Part shown: positions 38,384 through 46,422 of the stretch, piece after piece
Position numbering within the stretch: the stretch's first letter is position 1
Layout: every line of letters starts with the position of its first letter
Origin: Pectobacterium actinidiae
GTDB taxonomy: Bacteria > Pseudomonadota > Gammaproteobacteria > Enterobacterales > Enterobacteriaceae
DNA length: 64,000 bases
Assembly (NCBI RefSeq): GCF_000803315.1
Contig: NZ_JRMH01000001.1
Location: 3,224,001 to 3,288,000 of the forward strand
Direction: 5' to 3'
The notes under the pieces: generated by a model
What the model saw: only the letters and a program-made list of their open reading frames with translations
What the model was told of the DNA's origin: nothing
The model's database searches: none
Translations under genes and position numbers: made by a program

Positions 38384-39964
38384 ATGAAAAGAGCGGTCAA
38401 TGCATTGCAAAATTTCGGCAAGTCCCTGTATGGGCCGGTGCTGATACTCCCGATTGTCGGGCTATTCATCGCATTCGGGAATGTGTTCGGTAACGGCAAT
38501 TTAGCGGGCTATATCCCTTTACTTAATCACCCCTTAATTCAGGATTTTGGTCAACTGGTTTCCAAATCTGCCGTAGCGATTCTGGCTAATTTGGCGCTGG
38601 TGTTCGCCGTCGGGATCCCGATCGGACTGGCGAAACGCGATAAGGGCTACGCTGCGCTGATCGGTCTGGTGATGTTTATCATCTTTATTAACGCCATGAA
38701 TATCACGCTGCAATTGCAGGGCAAACTCGTGCCTGCCGCAGAAATGCGCTCCGCCGGGCAAGGCATGGTGCTGGGCGTTCAGGTGCTGGAGATGGGCGTT
38801 TTCGCCGGTATCTTGATCGGCGGATTCGCAGGCTATCTGTATAACCGCTATTCCAGTAAACAGTTTAACGGCGTGATGGCGATCTATTCCGGCCACTGCT
38901 TCGTCGCTATTCTGGTGATTCCGCTAGCAATTGCGCTAGGCTTTGCGATGAGCGCGCTGTGGCCGTTTGCTCAACAGGGTATTACCTGGCTGGCCTTCGC
39001 TATTAAAGGTGCAGGTCCTGTTGGCATCGCGATTTATGGCTTTCTGGAACGCGTGTTGATCCCCACCGGGCTCCATCATCTGGTCTATACCCCATTCCTG
39101 TACACCGAACTGGGCGGAACCGCAGAGGTGTGCGGCAAGCTGTATCAGGGCGCACGTAACATCTATTTTGCTGAAATGGCCTGTCAGGACGTCAAGCAGC
39201 TGAGTTCTACCGTGGTCTGGGATGCGCGCGGTATCAGTAAAATGTTTGGTCTGACGGCCGCTGCGCTGGCGATGTACGTCACCGCGAAGCCAGAAAAACG
39301 GCTGGCCGCCAAAGCCATCCTGATTCCGGCTGCTTTTACTTCTTTCTTGCTAGGCGTCACCGAACCGCTGGAGTTTTCCTTCCTGTTCGTCGCTCCCATG
39401 CTGTTTGCCGTCCACGCCGTGCTGACTGGCATAGGAATGATGCTGTTCTCCATCATGGGCGTGCATGCAATTGGCGCTAACGGCGTCATCGACTTCCTGC
39501 TTTATAACCTGCCGCTGGGTATCGAAAAATCCAACTGGCCGATGTACATCGTGGTCGGGCTGACGATGTCGGTGATTTATTTCTTCGTCTTCCGCTTCTT
39601 AATTCTGTACTTCGACATGCCAACACCAGGGCGTGAAACCGATGAGGAAGAGACGCGGCTGTATTCCAAAACCGAATATCAGTCCAAGACAGAGAATCAG
39701 GCAAAAACGCAGGACGCCGTGAAAGGCGATGCTCAGCTTGTTGGCGCCACCATCATCGCCGGGTTGGGTGGCAAACCCAATATCGAGGTGGTGGATAACT
39801 GCTACACCCGCCTGCGGGTCACACTCATCGACCCCGCTTTGGTAGATGAACAACAGCTTAAGAACACCGGTGCGAAAGCCGTTATCCGACAGGGTAACAA
39901 CGTACAGGTGGTTTACGGACTTCACGTCAAAACTATACGCGAAGCAGTTGAAAACGCGCTTTAA
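38384..39964 (+). CDS. PTS enzyme IICB for alpha-glucosides (glucose/maltose family)
   Basis: The 526-residue permease imports and phosphorylates a sugar using phospho-HPr via an external EIIA. The IIC domain has about ten helices and the family signature GFLERVLIPTGLHHLVYTPF (about residues 219-238), and GVTEPLEFSF (about 325-334). After a polar linker (about 415-450) the IIB domain carries its phospho-Cys in VVDNCYTRLRVTL (about 473). There is no fused IIA. The adjacent family-4 6-phospho-alpha-glucosidase indicates maltose-, sucrose-isomer- or other alpha-glucoside substrates, as in Klebsiella aglAB. It probably relies on EIIA-Glc. Confidence 0.85.
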   Translation: MKRAVNALQNFGKSLYGPVLILPIVGLFIAFGNVFGNGNLAGYIPLLNHPLIQDFGQLVSKSAVAILANLALVFAVGIPIGLAKRDKGYAALIGLVMFIIFINAMNITLQLQGKLVPAAEMRSAGQGMVLGVQVLEMGVFAGILIGGFAGYLYNRYSSKQFNGVMAIYSGHCFVAILVIPLAIALGFAMSALWPFAQQGITWLAFAIKGAGPVGIAIYGFLERVLIPTGLHHLVYTPFLYTELGGTAEVCGKLYQGARNIYFAEMACQDVKQLSSTVVWDARGISKMFGLTAAALAMYVTAKPEKRLAAKAILIPAAFTSFLLGVTEPLEFSFLFVAPMLFAVHAVLTGIGMMLFSIMGVHAIGANGVIDFLLYNLPLGIEKSNWPMYIVVGLTMSVIYFFVFRFLILYFDMPTPGRETDEEETRLYSKTEYQSKTENQAKTQDAVKGDAQLVGATIIAGLGGKPNIEVVDNCYTRLRVTLIDPALVDEQQLKNTGAKAVIRQGNNVQVVYGLHVKTIREAVENAL

Positions 39965-39977
39965 CAGGAGACTGACC

Positions 39978-41339
39978 ATGACGAAATCCCCATTTATTCT
40001 GACGATTGCCGGCGGCGGCAGCACCTATACCCCGGGCATCGTAAAAAGTCTGATGGTACGTCTTGCGGATTTCCCGCTGGCAGAGATTCGTTTGTATGAC
40101 ATTGACGGCCAGCGGCAAGACATCATCGCGCCAGTGGTGGAAAAGGTGATTCGCGACCACAGTGACAGCATTGTCTTTACCGTCACAACCGACCCGGAAA
40201 CCGCGTTTAGCGGCGCTAACTTTGTCTTTGCCCAGATGCGTGTCGGGCAGTACAAGATGCGCGAACAGGACGAGAAAATCCCACTACGTCACGGTGTCGT
40301 TGGGCAGGAAACCTGTGGCCCCGGCGGACTGGCCTACGGCCTGCGCACCATTTTGCCAATGGCTGAGCTGATCGATCTGGTTGAGCGCTATGCGCATAAA
40401 GAGGCGTGGATCGTCAATTACTCTAACCCTGCTGCGATCGTTGCCGAAGGCGTACGCCGTCTGCGTCCTAACGCCCGCGTGCTGAATATTTGCGATATGC
40501 CCGTTGCCGCGATGCGTAACATCGCCGCTGTGCTAGGCGTCGATCGTCATGACATCACGGTAGACTATTTTGGGCTGAACCACTTTGGCTGGTTTACCCG
40601 CGTGCTGGTCGATGGCGTGGATCGTATGCCAGAACTGCGCCAGCATATCGCCCGCTACGGCCTGTTGACCGCCGATGCCGCCGATACCGATCCGCAACAC
40701 GCCGATCCGTCATGGGTGAAAACCTGGCGCAACATCAAACCAATCATGGATCATTTCCCGGAATTCGTACCGAATCCGTATTTGCAGTACTACCTGATGC
40801 CGAACCAGATCGTTGAGCATCAGGATCCCGACTACACGCGCGCCAATGAAGTGATGGACGGGCGTGAGAAGAAGCTGTTTGCAGCAGCGGCCAGCTACAA
40901 GGAAACCGGTATTCTGTCGGATGCGTTCCACGTTGGCGTGCACGGTTCGTTCATCGTTGATGTCGCCTGTTCGCTGGCGTTCGATCTGCGCCAGCGCCAC
41001 CTGGTCATCGTCGAAAACCAAGGTGCTATCGCCAATCTGCCTTACGACGCGATGGTGGAAGTTCCGGCTTATATCACTGCACAAGGGCCAGAGCCAGTGA
41101 GAATGGGAAATGTCCCACAGTTCCATCGCGCCTTGTTGGAGCAGCAGTTGGCATCTGAACAGTTGCTGGTTGAAGCCACGCTGGAAGGCAGCTACGAGAA
41201 GGCCTTGCAGGCATTTACCCTGAACCGTACCGTGCCAACCATGCAGCACGCCAAAGCCATTCTGGACGAGATGATTGAAGCCAATCAGGATTACTGGCCG
41301 CAATTAAAACAAGCATATAGAGACGGCATCGCCCAATAA
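39978..41339 (+). CDS. aglB: 6-phospho-alpha-glucosidase, glycoside hydrolase family 4
   Basis: A cytoplasmic NAD+- and Mn2+-dependent hydrolase that splits phosphorylated alpha-glucosides delivered by the PTS. The 453-residue protein starts at ATG 39978 behind AGGAG; the frame upstream lies in the PTS gene. The dinucleotide fold is ILTIAGGGSTYTPGIVKSL (residues about 7-25). NICDMPVAAM (about 171-180) holds the metal-binding Cys and the CDMP signature of alpha-specific enzymes (beta-specific ones have CNxP). FGLNHFGWFTRV supplies the second metal ligand His. It is 13 bases after the PTS gene, so the two form an operon. Confidence 0.88.
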   Translation: MTKSPFILTIAGGGSTYTPGIVKSLMVRLADFPLAEIRLYDIDGQRQDIIAPVVEKVIRDHSDSIVFTVTTDPETAFSGANFVFAQMRVGQYKMREQDEKIPLRHGVVGQETCGPGGLAYGLRTILPMAELIDLVERYAHKEAWIVNYSNPAAIVAEGVRRLRPNARVLNICDMPVAAMRNIAAVLGVDRHDITVDYFGLNHFGWFTRVLVDGVDRMPELRQHIARYGLLTADAADTDPQHADPSWVKTWRNIKPIMDHFPEFVPNPYLQYYLMPNQIVEHQDPDYTRANEVMDGREKKLFAAAASYKETGILSDAFHVGVHGSFIVDVACSLAFDLRQRHLVIVENQGAIANLPYDAMVEVPAYITAQGPEPVRMGNVPQFHRALLEQQLASEQLLVEATLEGSYEKALQAFTLNRTVPTMQHAKAILDEMIEANQDYWPQLKQAYRDGIAQ

Positions 41340-41430
41340 TCTGCGACTTGTCGGATGAGGGAAAATCGCTGACAATGAATCTATCATTGCACATCGGAGC
41401 CGAATTCGTCGGCTCCAGCGTGGAGGAGCT

Positions 41431-42300
41431 ATGTCAGCATCGTCTTCTGATTTGCCCGTTTCTCATGAGCGGTTTGTCTCCGCAGACTGGCTTGCCAGCC
41501 ACCTGAATGACAACAGCATTACGATCATCGACGCCCGTATGCTACCACCGGGCAACAGCAACCGTGATATTCATGCCGAATACCGCGCCGGTCATCTGCC
41601 TGGCGCGGTTTTTTTTGATATTGAAACGCTGTCCGATCACAGCACCGACTTGCCGCATATGATGCCAACGCGAGAGGACTTCGCACGCGCAATGGGTGAG
41701 CTGGGGATCGATGACCAGCAGCATCTGGTGATTTACGATGAAGGCAACCTCTTCTCCGCGCCGCGTGCGTGGTGGATGCTGCACACCTTCGGCGCGACAT
41801 CCCTTTCAATCCTGAGCGGTGGTCTGGCAAGCTGGACAGCGCAGAACCTACCGCTGGAACAGGGCGATGTGGCACCTAAGCCAACCACGTTTCACGCCAT
41901 GTTGGATGAAAGCGCGATTCGCTCCCGCGACGACGTGCTCTCCATCAGCCGGGATAAATCAGAACAGATTGTCGATGCCCGCCCTGCCCCGCGTTTTAAT
42001 GCTGAGGTGGATGAGCCGCGACCCGGCCTGCATCGCGGCCATATTCCCAACAGTTTGAACGTACCGTGGACCGATTTAGTGAGCCATGGTGCGCTAAAAC
42101 CCAATGCCGAACTGGCAACCATTCTTCACAAGCACGGCGTGGATTTCACCCGTCCCATCGTCGCCAGCTGCGGCTCCGGCGTAACGGCATCTGTCGTCGT
42201 GCTGGCGCTAACGCAGTTAAATGTCCCAAATGTGACGCTGTATGATGGTTCATGGAGCGACTGGGGTAGCCGCGATGATGTCCCGATTGCGCGTGATTAA
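41431..42300 (+). CDS. sseA: 3-mercaptopyruvate sulfurtransferase SseA
   Basis: A 289-residue two-domain rhodanese. The active-site loop CGSGVTASVVVLAL (Cys about 247) has the Ser/Gly/Val pattern of mercaptopyruvate-specific enzymes rather than the charged CRKGVT of thiosulfate rhodaneses. Other motifs are IDARMLPPG, HLPGAVFFDIE, DARPAPRFN and GHIPNSLNVPW. It sits between the alpha-glucoside operon and the RpiR gene, 91 bases after aglB. In E. coli sseA neighbours sseB, as it nearly does here. Confidence 0.92.
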   Translation: MSASSSDLPVSHERFVSADWLASHLNDNSITIIDARMLPPGNSNRDIHAEYRAGHLPGAVFFDIETLSDHSTDLPHMMPTREDFARAMGELGIDDQQHLVIYDEGNLFSAPRAWWMLHTFGATSLSILSGGLASWTAQNLPLEQGDVAPKPTTFHAMLDESAIRSRDDVLSISRDKSEQIVDARPAPRFNAEVDEPRPGLHRGHIPNSLNVPWTDLVSHGALKPNAELATILHKHGVDFTRPIVASCGSGVTASVVVLALTQLNVPNVTLYDGSWSDWGSRDDVPIARD

Positions 42301-42341
42301 TCCCGCTCGGCATTTTACTGCCTGTTGGTCAGGAGCTGTGG

Positions 42342-43130
42342 GTGGATAATCGGCTGGCCTCCTTAATGCAGCACGGTCAGGTGCTGACGCGCGCGGAATA
42401 CCGCGTGCTGGCTTTTATCGCCGAACACTCATCGCTGATAGGCAAAATCACGGTGCGGGAGCTGGCGCAGAAGACCTATGTTTCCACAGCAACCATCATG
42501 CGGTTATGCCAGAAAATCGGCTTTAGCGGCTACAGTGAATTCATTTATCACTGCAAAACACTGCTCACGGATAATCCGCGTCTGGTTCCCTCTCCCGTCG
42601 TTACGCCCAATGACGCGTCGCTTCCTGATGCTTTTCAGCATTTTATCGACAATTATCAGCGCACGTTTGCCTACATTAGCTATCAGGATAGAGCCGCGTT
42701 CAGCGCTATCCTGCGACAAGAAAGCCACTTCTTTCTGTACGGCGCGGGATTTTCCCATCTGTTTGCCGAATATTTGGCGAAGAAACTTCAGGTGCTGGGG
42801 AAAGATGCGTTCTCTTCTGGGTTAGGGGACAGTCGAGGTATTTTTCTCAATAACGCACCAAAATATCAGGTGTTTATCGCCATCTCTCGCAGTGGGGAAA
42901 CCGAGCAGGTATTGGATAAGGCGCGCATCGCCAAAAACATTGGCATGAAGGTGATCGCGTTTACCCGTGCGTCGTTGAACTCGTTAGGCGAGTTAGCCGA
43001 TTTGCACTTCCGGCTCTACGATGATGCGGTTCACTATGCGGCGGAAGCCGGTGAAATTAGCTCATTTGAATCGAATCTGGTGATGCTGATCGATTTACTG
43101 CTGTTGCAGGCAACAGCGGAAAAATCGTAA
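42342..43130 (+). CDS. RpiR family transcriptional regulator with SIS domain
   Basis: A 262-residue regulator. The N-terminal HTH_6 domain contains ITVRELAQKTYVSTATIMRL followed by CQKIGFSGYSEFIYH (about residues 36-70), and the SIS sugar-phosphate domain has HFFLYGAGFSHLFAEYLAKK and VFIAISRSGETEQVLDKARI. The start is GTG 42342 with AGGAG 6 bases upstream. RpiR proteins usually sense phosphorylated sugars, so it is the likely regulator of the PTS/aglB pair, although sseA separates them. It lies 41 bases after sseA and may share its transcript. Confidence 0.87.
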   Translation: MDNRLASLMQHGQVLTRAEYRVLAFIAEHSSLIGKITVRELAQKTYVSTATIMRLCQKIGFSGYSEFIYHCKTLLTDNPRLVPSPVVTPNDASLPDAFQHFIDNYQRTFAYISYQDRAAFSAILRQESHFFLYGAGFSHLFAEYLAKKLQVLGKDAFSSGLGDSRGIFLNNAPKYQVFIAISRSGETEQVLDKARIAKNIGMKVIAFTRASLNSLGELADLHFRLYDDAVHYAAEAGEISSFESNLVMLIDLLLLQATAEKS

Positions 43131-43190
43131 TCCGCCGTTGCTTGTATCAATTTACATACCCTATATACCCTAAATAATTCGAGTTGCGTG

Positions 43191-43260
43191 ACAAAACGCT
43201 AGCGTTTTGAACAACGCCAAAGCGTTGACCCTTTAGGGCAAGGCCCATTTATGAGCCTTG
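43191..43260 (+). repeat. Hairpin cassette A
   Basis: Four consecutive dyads: CAAAACGCT/AGCGTTTTG (43192-43209), CAACGC/GCGTTG (43212-43227), CCCT/AGGG (43229-43238), CAAGGC/GCCTTG (43239-43260). It is inserted after GAGTTGCGTG of the scaffold. Confidence 0.8.
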
Positions 43261-43278
43261 TAACGCGGCAACCGCACG

Positions 43279-43350
43279 ACAAATCGGTCTAAAACCGATT
43301 TGAACAGCGCTAGCGCTGGCCCGAAGGGTGAACCTCATAAAATGAGGTTC
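43279..43350 (+). repeat. Hairpin cassette B
   Basis: Four consecutive dyads: CAAATCGGT/ACCGATTTG (43280-43302), CAGCGC/GCGCTG (43305-43318), CCC/GGG (43320-43328), GAACCTCAT/ATGAGGTTC (43330-43350). It shares the order and linkers of cassette A but not the stem sequences. Confidence 0.8.
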
Positions 43351-43397
43351 ATTAATCCCCAGGAGCTTACACAGGTAAGTGACTGGGGTGAGTAAGG

Positions 43398-43464
43398 ACA
43401 AATCGGCCTCGCCGATTTGAACGCCGCTTGCGGCGGCCCTTCAGGGCGAGGCTAAGGATGAGCC
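43398..43464 (+). repeat. Hairpin cassette C
   Basis: Four consecutive dyads: CAAATCGGC/GCCGATTTG (43399-43419), CGCCGC/GCGGCG (43422-43435), GCCCT/AGGGC (43436-43447), GGCT/AGCC (43450-43464). It is inserted after GGTGAGTAAGG of the scaffold. Confidence 0.8.
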
Positions 43465-43505
43465 GAGTATTGCCAACGCACAAGCAGCTTGAAGTATGAC
43501 GGGTA

Positions 43506-44300
43506 TCAGGCGTTGCCGGTAGCCTTAAACTCCCTCAGGAAACTCCCCCACTTGCGCTCGTAAAACGGCGTAGTGTGCTTAATCATGTAGTGGCTAATGC
43601 CCGGTTCGCCTTCTTTCACCAGACACAGATCGACAGGGCGTTCGTCCGGTAACGTATCGCTGGCGACGCTGCCTGCTTCACGGATGATGGTTTCTTCATC
43701 CTGATCGGCATCAATCCCAATCAATAGATGCGGCTGTTCTTCTCCCGGCTCCTGAATCTGCGCCAGAAACGCCCGTTTTACATGACGATGCTTGGTAAAC
43801 AGCTGCGTCAGGGAGTCGATCATCTGTGCTGGCATCTCGGCTGGCTGGCTCAGCATGACCTGCATATCTTCTTCAACAACACGCTGCTGAACAAAACCAT
43901 TACCTTCGCCAGACAGAATATGTTCAATTTCCTGTGGCAAAAACTCTTTGCCATACGGCAGTTTAGGATTGAGGAACAGCGTGACGCCCTGTGTCATTTC
44001 AAACAGTGAACGCGTCGGCAGGGCCAGAAAAGACGCTTCTTCCGTAATCACGCTCTGTAAGGCTTCCAGAGAAGAGAAGAAGGGAATCGCGGATGAGCCA
44101 TCGTCTTTTTCCCAGTGCTGAATGTTCACATTACTGCCCGCATGCAGCACCACCTCACCGGATTCATCCCCGTCATCGGTAGTGCCCAGCACAAACACCG
44201 TGGCTTCCATCAGTTCACTGAAAAACTCAGGACGATGTGCAGGTTCCGTGGCAGCCAGAATCAGCACTTCTTCCAGTTTATTACGTGGCGAAAACTCCAT
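43506..44300 (-). CDS. sseB: SseB family protein (enhanced serine sensitivity)
   Basis: A 264-residue cytoplasmic protein matching enterobacterial SseB, named for serine sensitivity when overexpressed; the molecular function is unknown. The N-terminal SseB domain starts PRNKLEEVLILAATEPAHRP and includes LPYGKEFLPQEIEHIL. The C-terminal SseB_C domain contains HLLIGIDADQDEETIIREAG and ends KWGSFLREFKATGNA. The TGA stop lies at the junction with the composite repeat, so the repeat may have set the present end of the gene. Confidence 0.9.
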   Translation of the reverse strand: MEFSPRNKLEEVLILAATEPAHRPEFFSELMEATVFVLGTTDDGDESGEVVLHAGSNVNIQHWEKDDGSSAIPFFSSLEALQSVITEEASFLALPTRSLFEMTQGVTLFLNPKLPYGKEFLPQEIEHILSGEGNGFVQQRVVEEDMQVMLSQPAEMPAQMIDSLTQLFTKHRHVKRAFLAQIQEPGEEQPHLLIGIDADQDEETIIREAGSVASDTLPDERPVDLCLVKEGEPGISHYMIKHTTPFYERKWGSFLREFKATGNA

Positions 44301-44354
44301 ACTTTCCTCAACATGATTACGTTAAAAAAACCGACGCTTTAAGGCCTGAATCGA

Positions 44355-45662
44355 CTACTTGGCGTTGCTCAGCAAGAGATTCGCCAGCGTGCGCACGCCG
44401 AGTCCCGTTGCGCCTGTCGCCCACTGATCCACCGCGCCTTTACGGTACGTCGCGGAACAGTCGATGTGCAGCCAGCCCTGCTGGTAATTTTTCACAAAGT
44501 GCGACAGGAAGGCCGCCGCCGTGCTGGCACCCGCAGTATGCGCACCACTGGCAATATTGTTCAGATCGGCAAAGCTGGACGGTAGATGGCTGCGGTGGAA
44601 CTCTTCCAGCGGCAAACGCCAGAACGGTTCGTTTTCTTCTTTCGCACTTTCCTGCAATGCCGCCACCAGCTCATCATCAAAGCTGAACAGCGCGTGGTAA
44701 TCGTTACCCAGCGCCATTTTCGCTGCGCCCGTCAACGTTGCACAGTCGATGATCCACTGTGGATTCTGCTCGGAAGCATCAATCAGGCCATCCGCCAGTA
44801 CCAAACGCCCTTCCGCGTCGGTGTTCATGACTTCAACCGTTTTACCGTTGCGGTAGCGAATGATGTCGCCCAGTCGGAACGCATTGCCGCTCACCATGTT
44901 GTCCGCACAGCACAGGTACAGCTTCACGCGCTGTTGCAAACCACGCGCCGCTGCCAGCGCCAGTGCGCCCGTCAGGGTGGCCGCACCGCCCATGTCCGAT
45001 TTCATGGAATCCATAGAGCCGCTGGGTTTCAGGCTATAGCCGCCGGTATCAAACGTAATACCTTTACCTACCAGACAAGCGAATACCGGTGCATCCGGGT
45101 TACCCGTCGGGTTATAGTCCAGCGCCAGCAGCACTGGCTGACGTTCAGAACCGCGACCGACCGTGTGCAGACCGGCATAATTTTGCTCACGCAGGTCTTC
45201 ACCTTTGGTGATGCGGTAGCTGATAGCATCACACGCGACATCACACAGCAGGTCGACCGCACGGGTCGCCAACTGCTCTGGCCCCAGATCTTCAGCAGGC
45301 AGGTTGATGGTGTCACGTACCCAGTCCACAATTTTCAGTCGGTCATTAAATTCTTTCTGGTCAGCGTCATTCAGTTCTGCCCATTCAACCGTTCTTTGCC
45401 CTTTCGGCCCGCGATACCCTTGCCAAAATGCCCAGCTGTTTGCCAGATCCCAACCTTCACCGGCTAATTTAACGTGTTTAATCCCCTGCCCGTCGATCTT
45501 GCGGGCAGCACACTGGATCGTTGCCAGTGCTGCTTTACCATTCAGTGGCGCTCCTGCATGAATGGTAAAACCCTGCTCATTCACACTCAGCGTCGCTTTT
45601 TCTCCCCAGCGCGCATCAGCAGGTTCAGTGGAGAGTGAAATCAGCATGGTAGTGTTCGTCAT
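44355..45662 (-). CDS. pepB: Aminopeptidase B (PepB), M17 family
   Basis: A 435-residue manganese-dependent leucyl-aminopeptidase-type enzyme for peptide turnover. The M17 core shows the metal and catalytic residues in [20 protein letters not shown] (Lys and Asp, about residues 206-225), [15 protein letters not shown], and the signature [14 protein letters not shown] (about 280-293). I start at ATG 45662 behind GGAGAA; the frame is open 13 codons further. It is convergent with nothing and lies 201 bases downstream of iscX, as in E. coli. Confidence 0.94.
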   Translation of the reverse strand: MTNTTMLISLSTEPADARWGEKATLSVNEQGFTIHAGAPLNGKAALATIQCAARKIDGQGIKHVKLAGEGWDLANSWAFWQGYRGPKGQRTVEWAELNDADQKEFNDRLKIVDWVRDTINLPAEDLGPEQLATRAVDLLCDVACDAISYRITKGEDLREQNYAGLHTVGRGSERQPVLLALDYNPTGNPDAPVFACLVGKGITFDTGGYSLKPSGSMDSMKSDMGGAATLTGALALAAARGLQQRVKLYLCCADNMVSGNAFRLGDIIRYRNGKTVEVMNTDAEGRLVLADGLIDASEQNPQWIIDCATLTGAAKMALGNDYHALFSFDDELVAALQESAKEENEPFWRLPLEEFHRSHLPSSFADLNNIASGAHTAGASTAAAFLSHFVKNYQQGWLHIDCSATYRKGAVDQWATGATGLGVRTLANLLLSNAK

Positions 45663-45863
45663 AGTGCTTCTCCGATAATAGGTATTCCTGCCACTTTTCA
45701 TGTTTGCAGGTGATGTTCATAGTTGCAGACGTTCTGCTTATCAATGCGTGTTTATAAACGCTTCGCTTATAAACACTCGGTTTGCAGATAAATAAACGGT
45801 GCATCATGACATGCAAATGTTACGAATTTTGGCACGGCCACCCAAGGCCGCCCCGTCATGTTG

Positions 45864-46064
45864 CTATTCTGCTTCATCTAACCAGACCAGCAGGATCGCT
45901 TCCAGAATTTTTTCATTGGAGGCATCCGGCCGATCGTCAAACTCATCTAACTCGCAGATCCACTGGTGCATGTCCGTGAAACGCACAGTTTTCGGATCGA
46001 GATCGGGAAACTGATCGTAAAGCGCTTCACCGATAGCTCGACTGTCTGTCCATTTTAATCCCAT
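45864..46064 (-). CDS. iscX: Fe-S cluster assembly protein IscX (YfhJ)
   Basis: A 66-residue acidic protein that binds IscS and is thought to modulate iron delivery. It reads [20 protein letters not shown] and ends [14 protein letters not shown], with the conserved DMHQWI in between, matching E. coli IscX in length. It is the last gene of the isc operon, 21 bases after fdx. Confidence 0.95.
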   Translation of the reverse strand: MGLKWTDSRAIGEALYDQFPDLDPKTVRFTDMHQWICELDEFDDRPDASNEKILEAILLVWLDEAE

Positions 46065-46085
46065 CGTGATTTCTCCCTCTTCGGA

Positions 46086-46421
46086 TCAATGCTCACGCGC
46101 ATGGTTGATCGTATAACGAGGGATCTCGACAACCAGATCGTCCCCGGCGATACGCGCCTGACAGCCCAGACGGCTTTCCGGCTCCAGCCCCCAGGCTTTA
46201 TCCAGCATGTCGTCTTCGTCTTCCGTACTTTCCACCAGCGAGTCAAAGCCTTCGCGCACGATGCAGTGACAGGTGGTACAAGCACAAGATTTCTCGCAAG
46301 CGTGCTCAACGTCAATACCGTTACGCAGGGCGACTTCCAAAATGCTTTCACCGCGTTCCGCTTCCAAAACCGCGCCTTCAGGACACAGATCCTGATGCGG
46401 TAAAAATACTATCTTAGGCAT
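46086..46421 (-). CDS. fdx: [2Fe-2S] ferredoxin Fdx of the isc operon
   Basis: An adrenodoxin-type ferredoxin of 111 residues donating electrons to cluster assembly. Cluster cysteines are in CEKSCACTTCHC (about 42, 48 and 51) and in RLGCQARI (about 87). ATG 46421 is chosen because GAGGTG precedes it and hscA ends one base before; the open frame further upstream lies in hscA. Confidence 0.95.
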   Translation of the reverse strand: MPKIVFLPHQDLCPEGAVLEAERGESILEVALRNGIDVEHACEKSCACTTCHCIVREGFDSLVESTEDEDDMLDKAWGLEPESRLGCQARIAGDDLVVEIPRYTINHAREH

Positions 46422-46422
46422 G

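Larger units (their letters stand above)
43164..43506. repeat. Composite MITE-like repeat carrying three hairpin cassettes
   Basis: The scaffold is the same as the solo element at 18260: left end TATACCCTAAATAATTCGAG, middle CAGGAGCTTACACAGGTAAG and TGACTGGGGTGAGTAAGG, right end CAAGCAGCTTGAAGTATGAC then GGGTAT. It is enlarged from 126 to about 343 bp by three insertions at 43191-43260, 43279-43350 and 43398-43464. Each begins ACAAA after a G of the scaffold and all face the same way. The right end touches the sseB stop codon. Confidence 0.85.

Noticed and set aside
44586..45467. 293-codon open frame opposite pepB
   Set aside because: Antisense shadow of a well-conserved aminopeptidase; composition is not protein-like.
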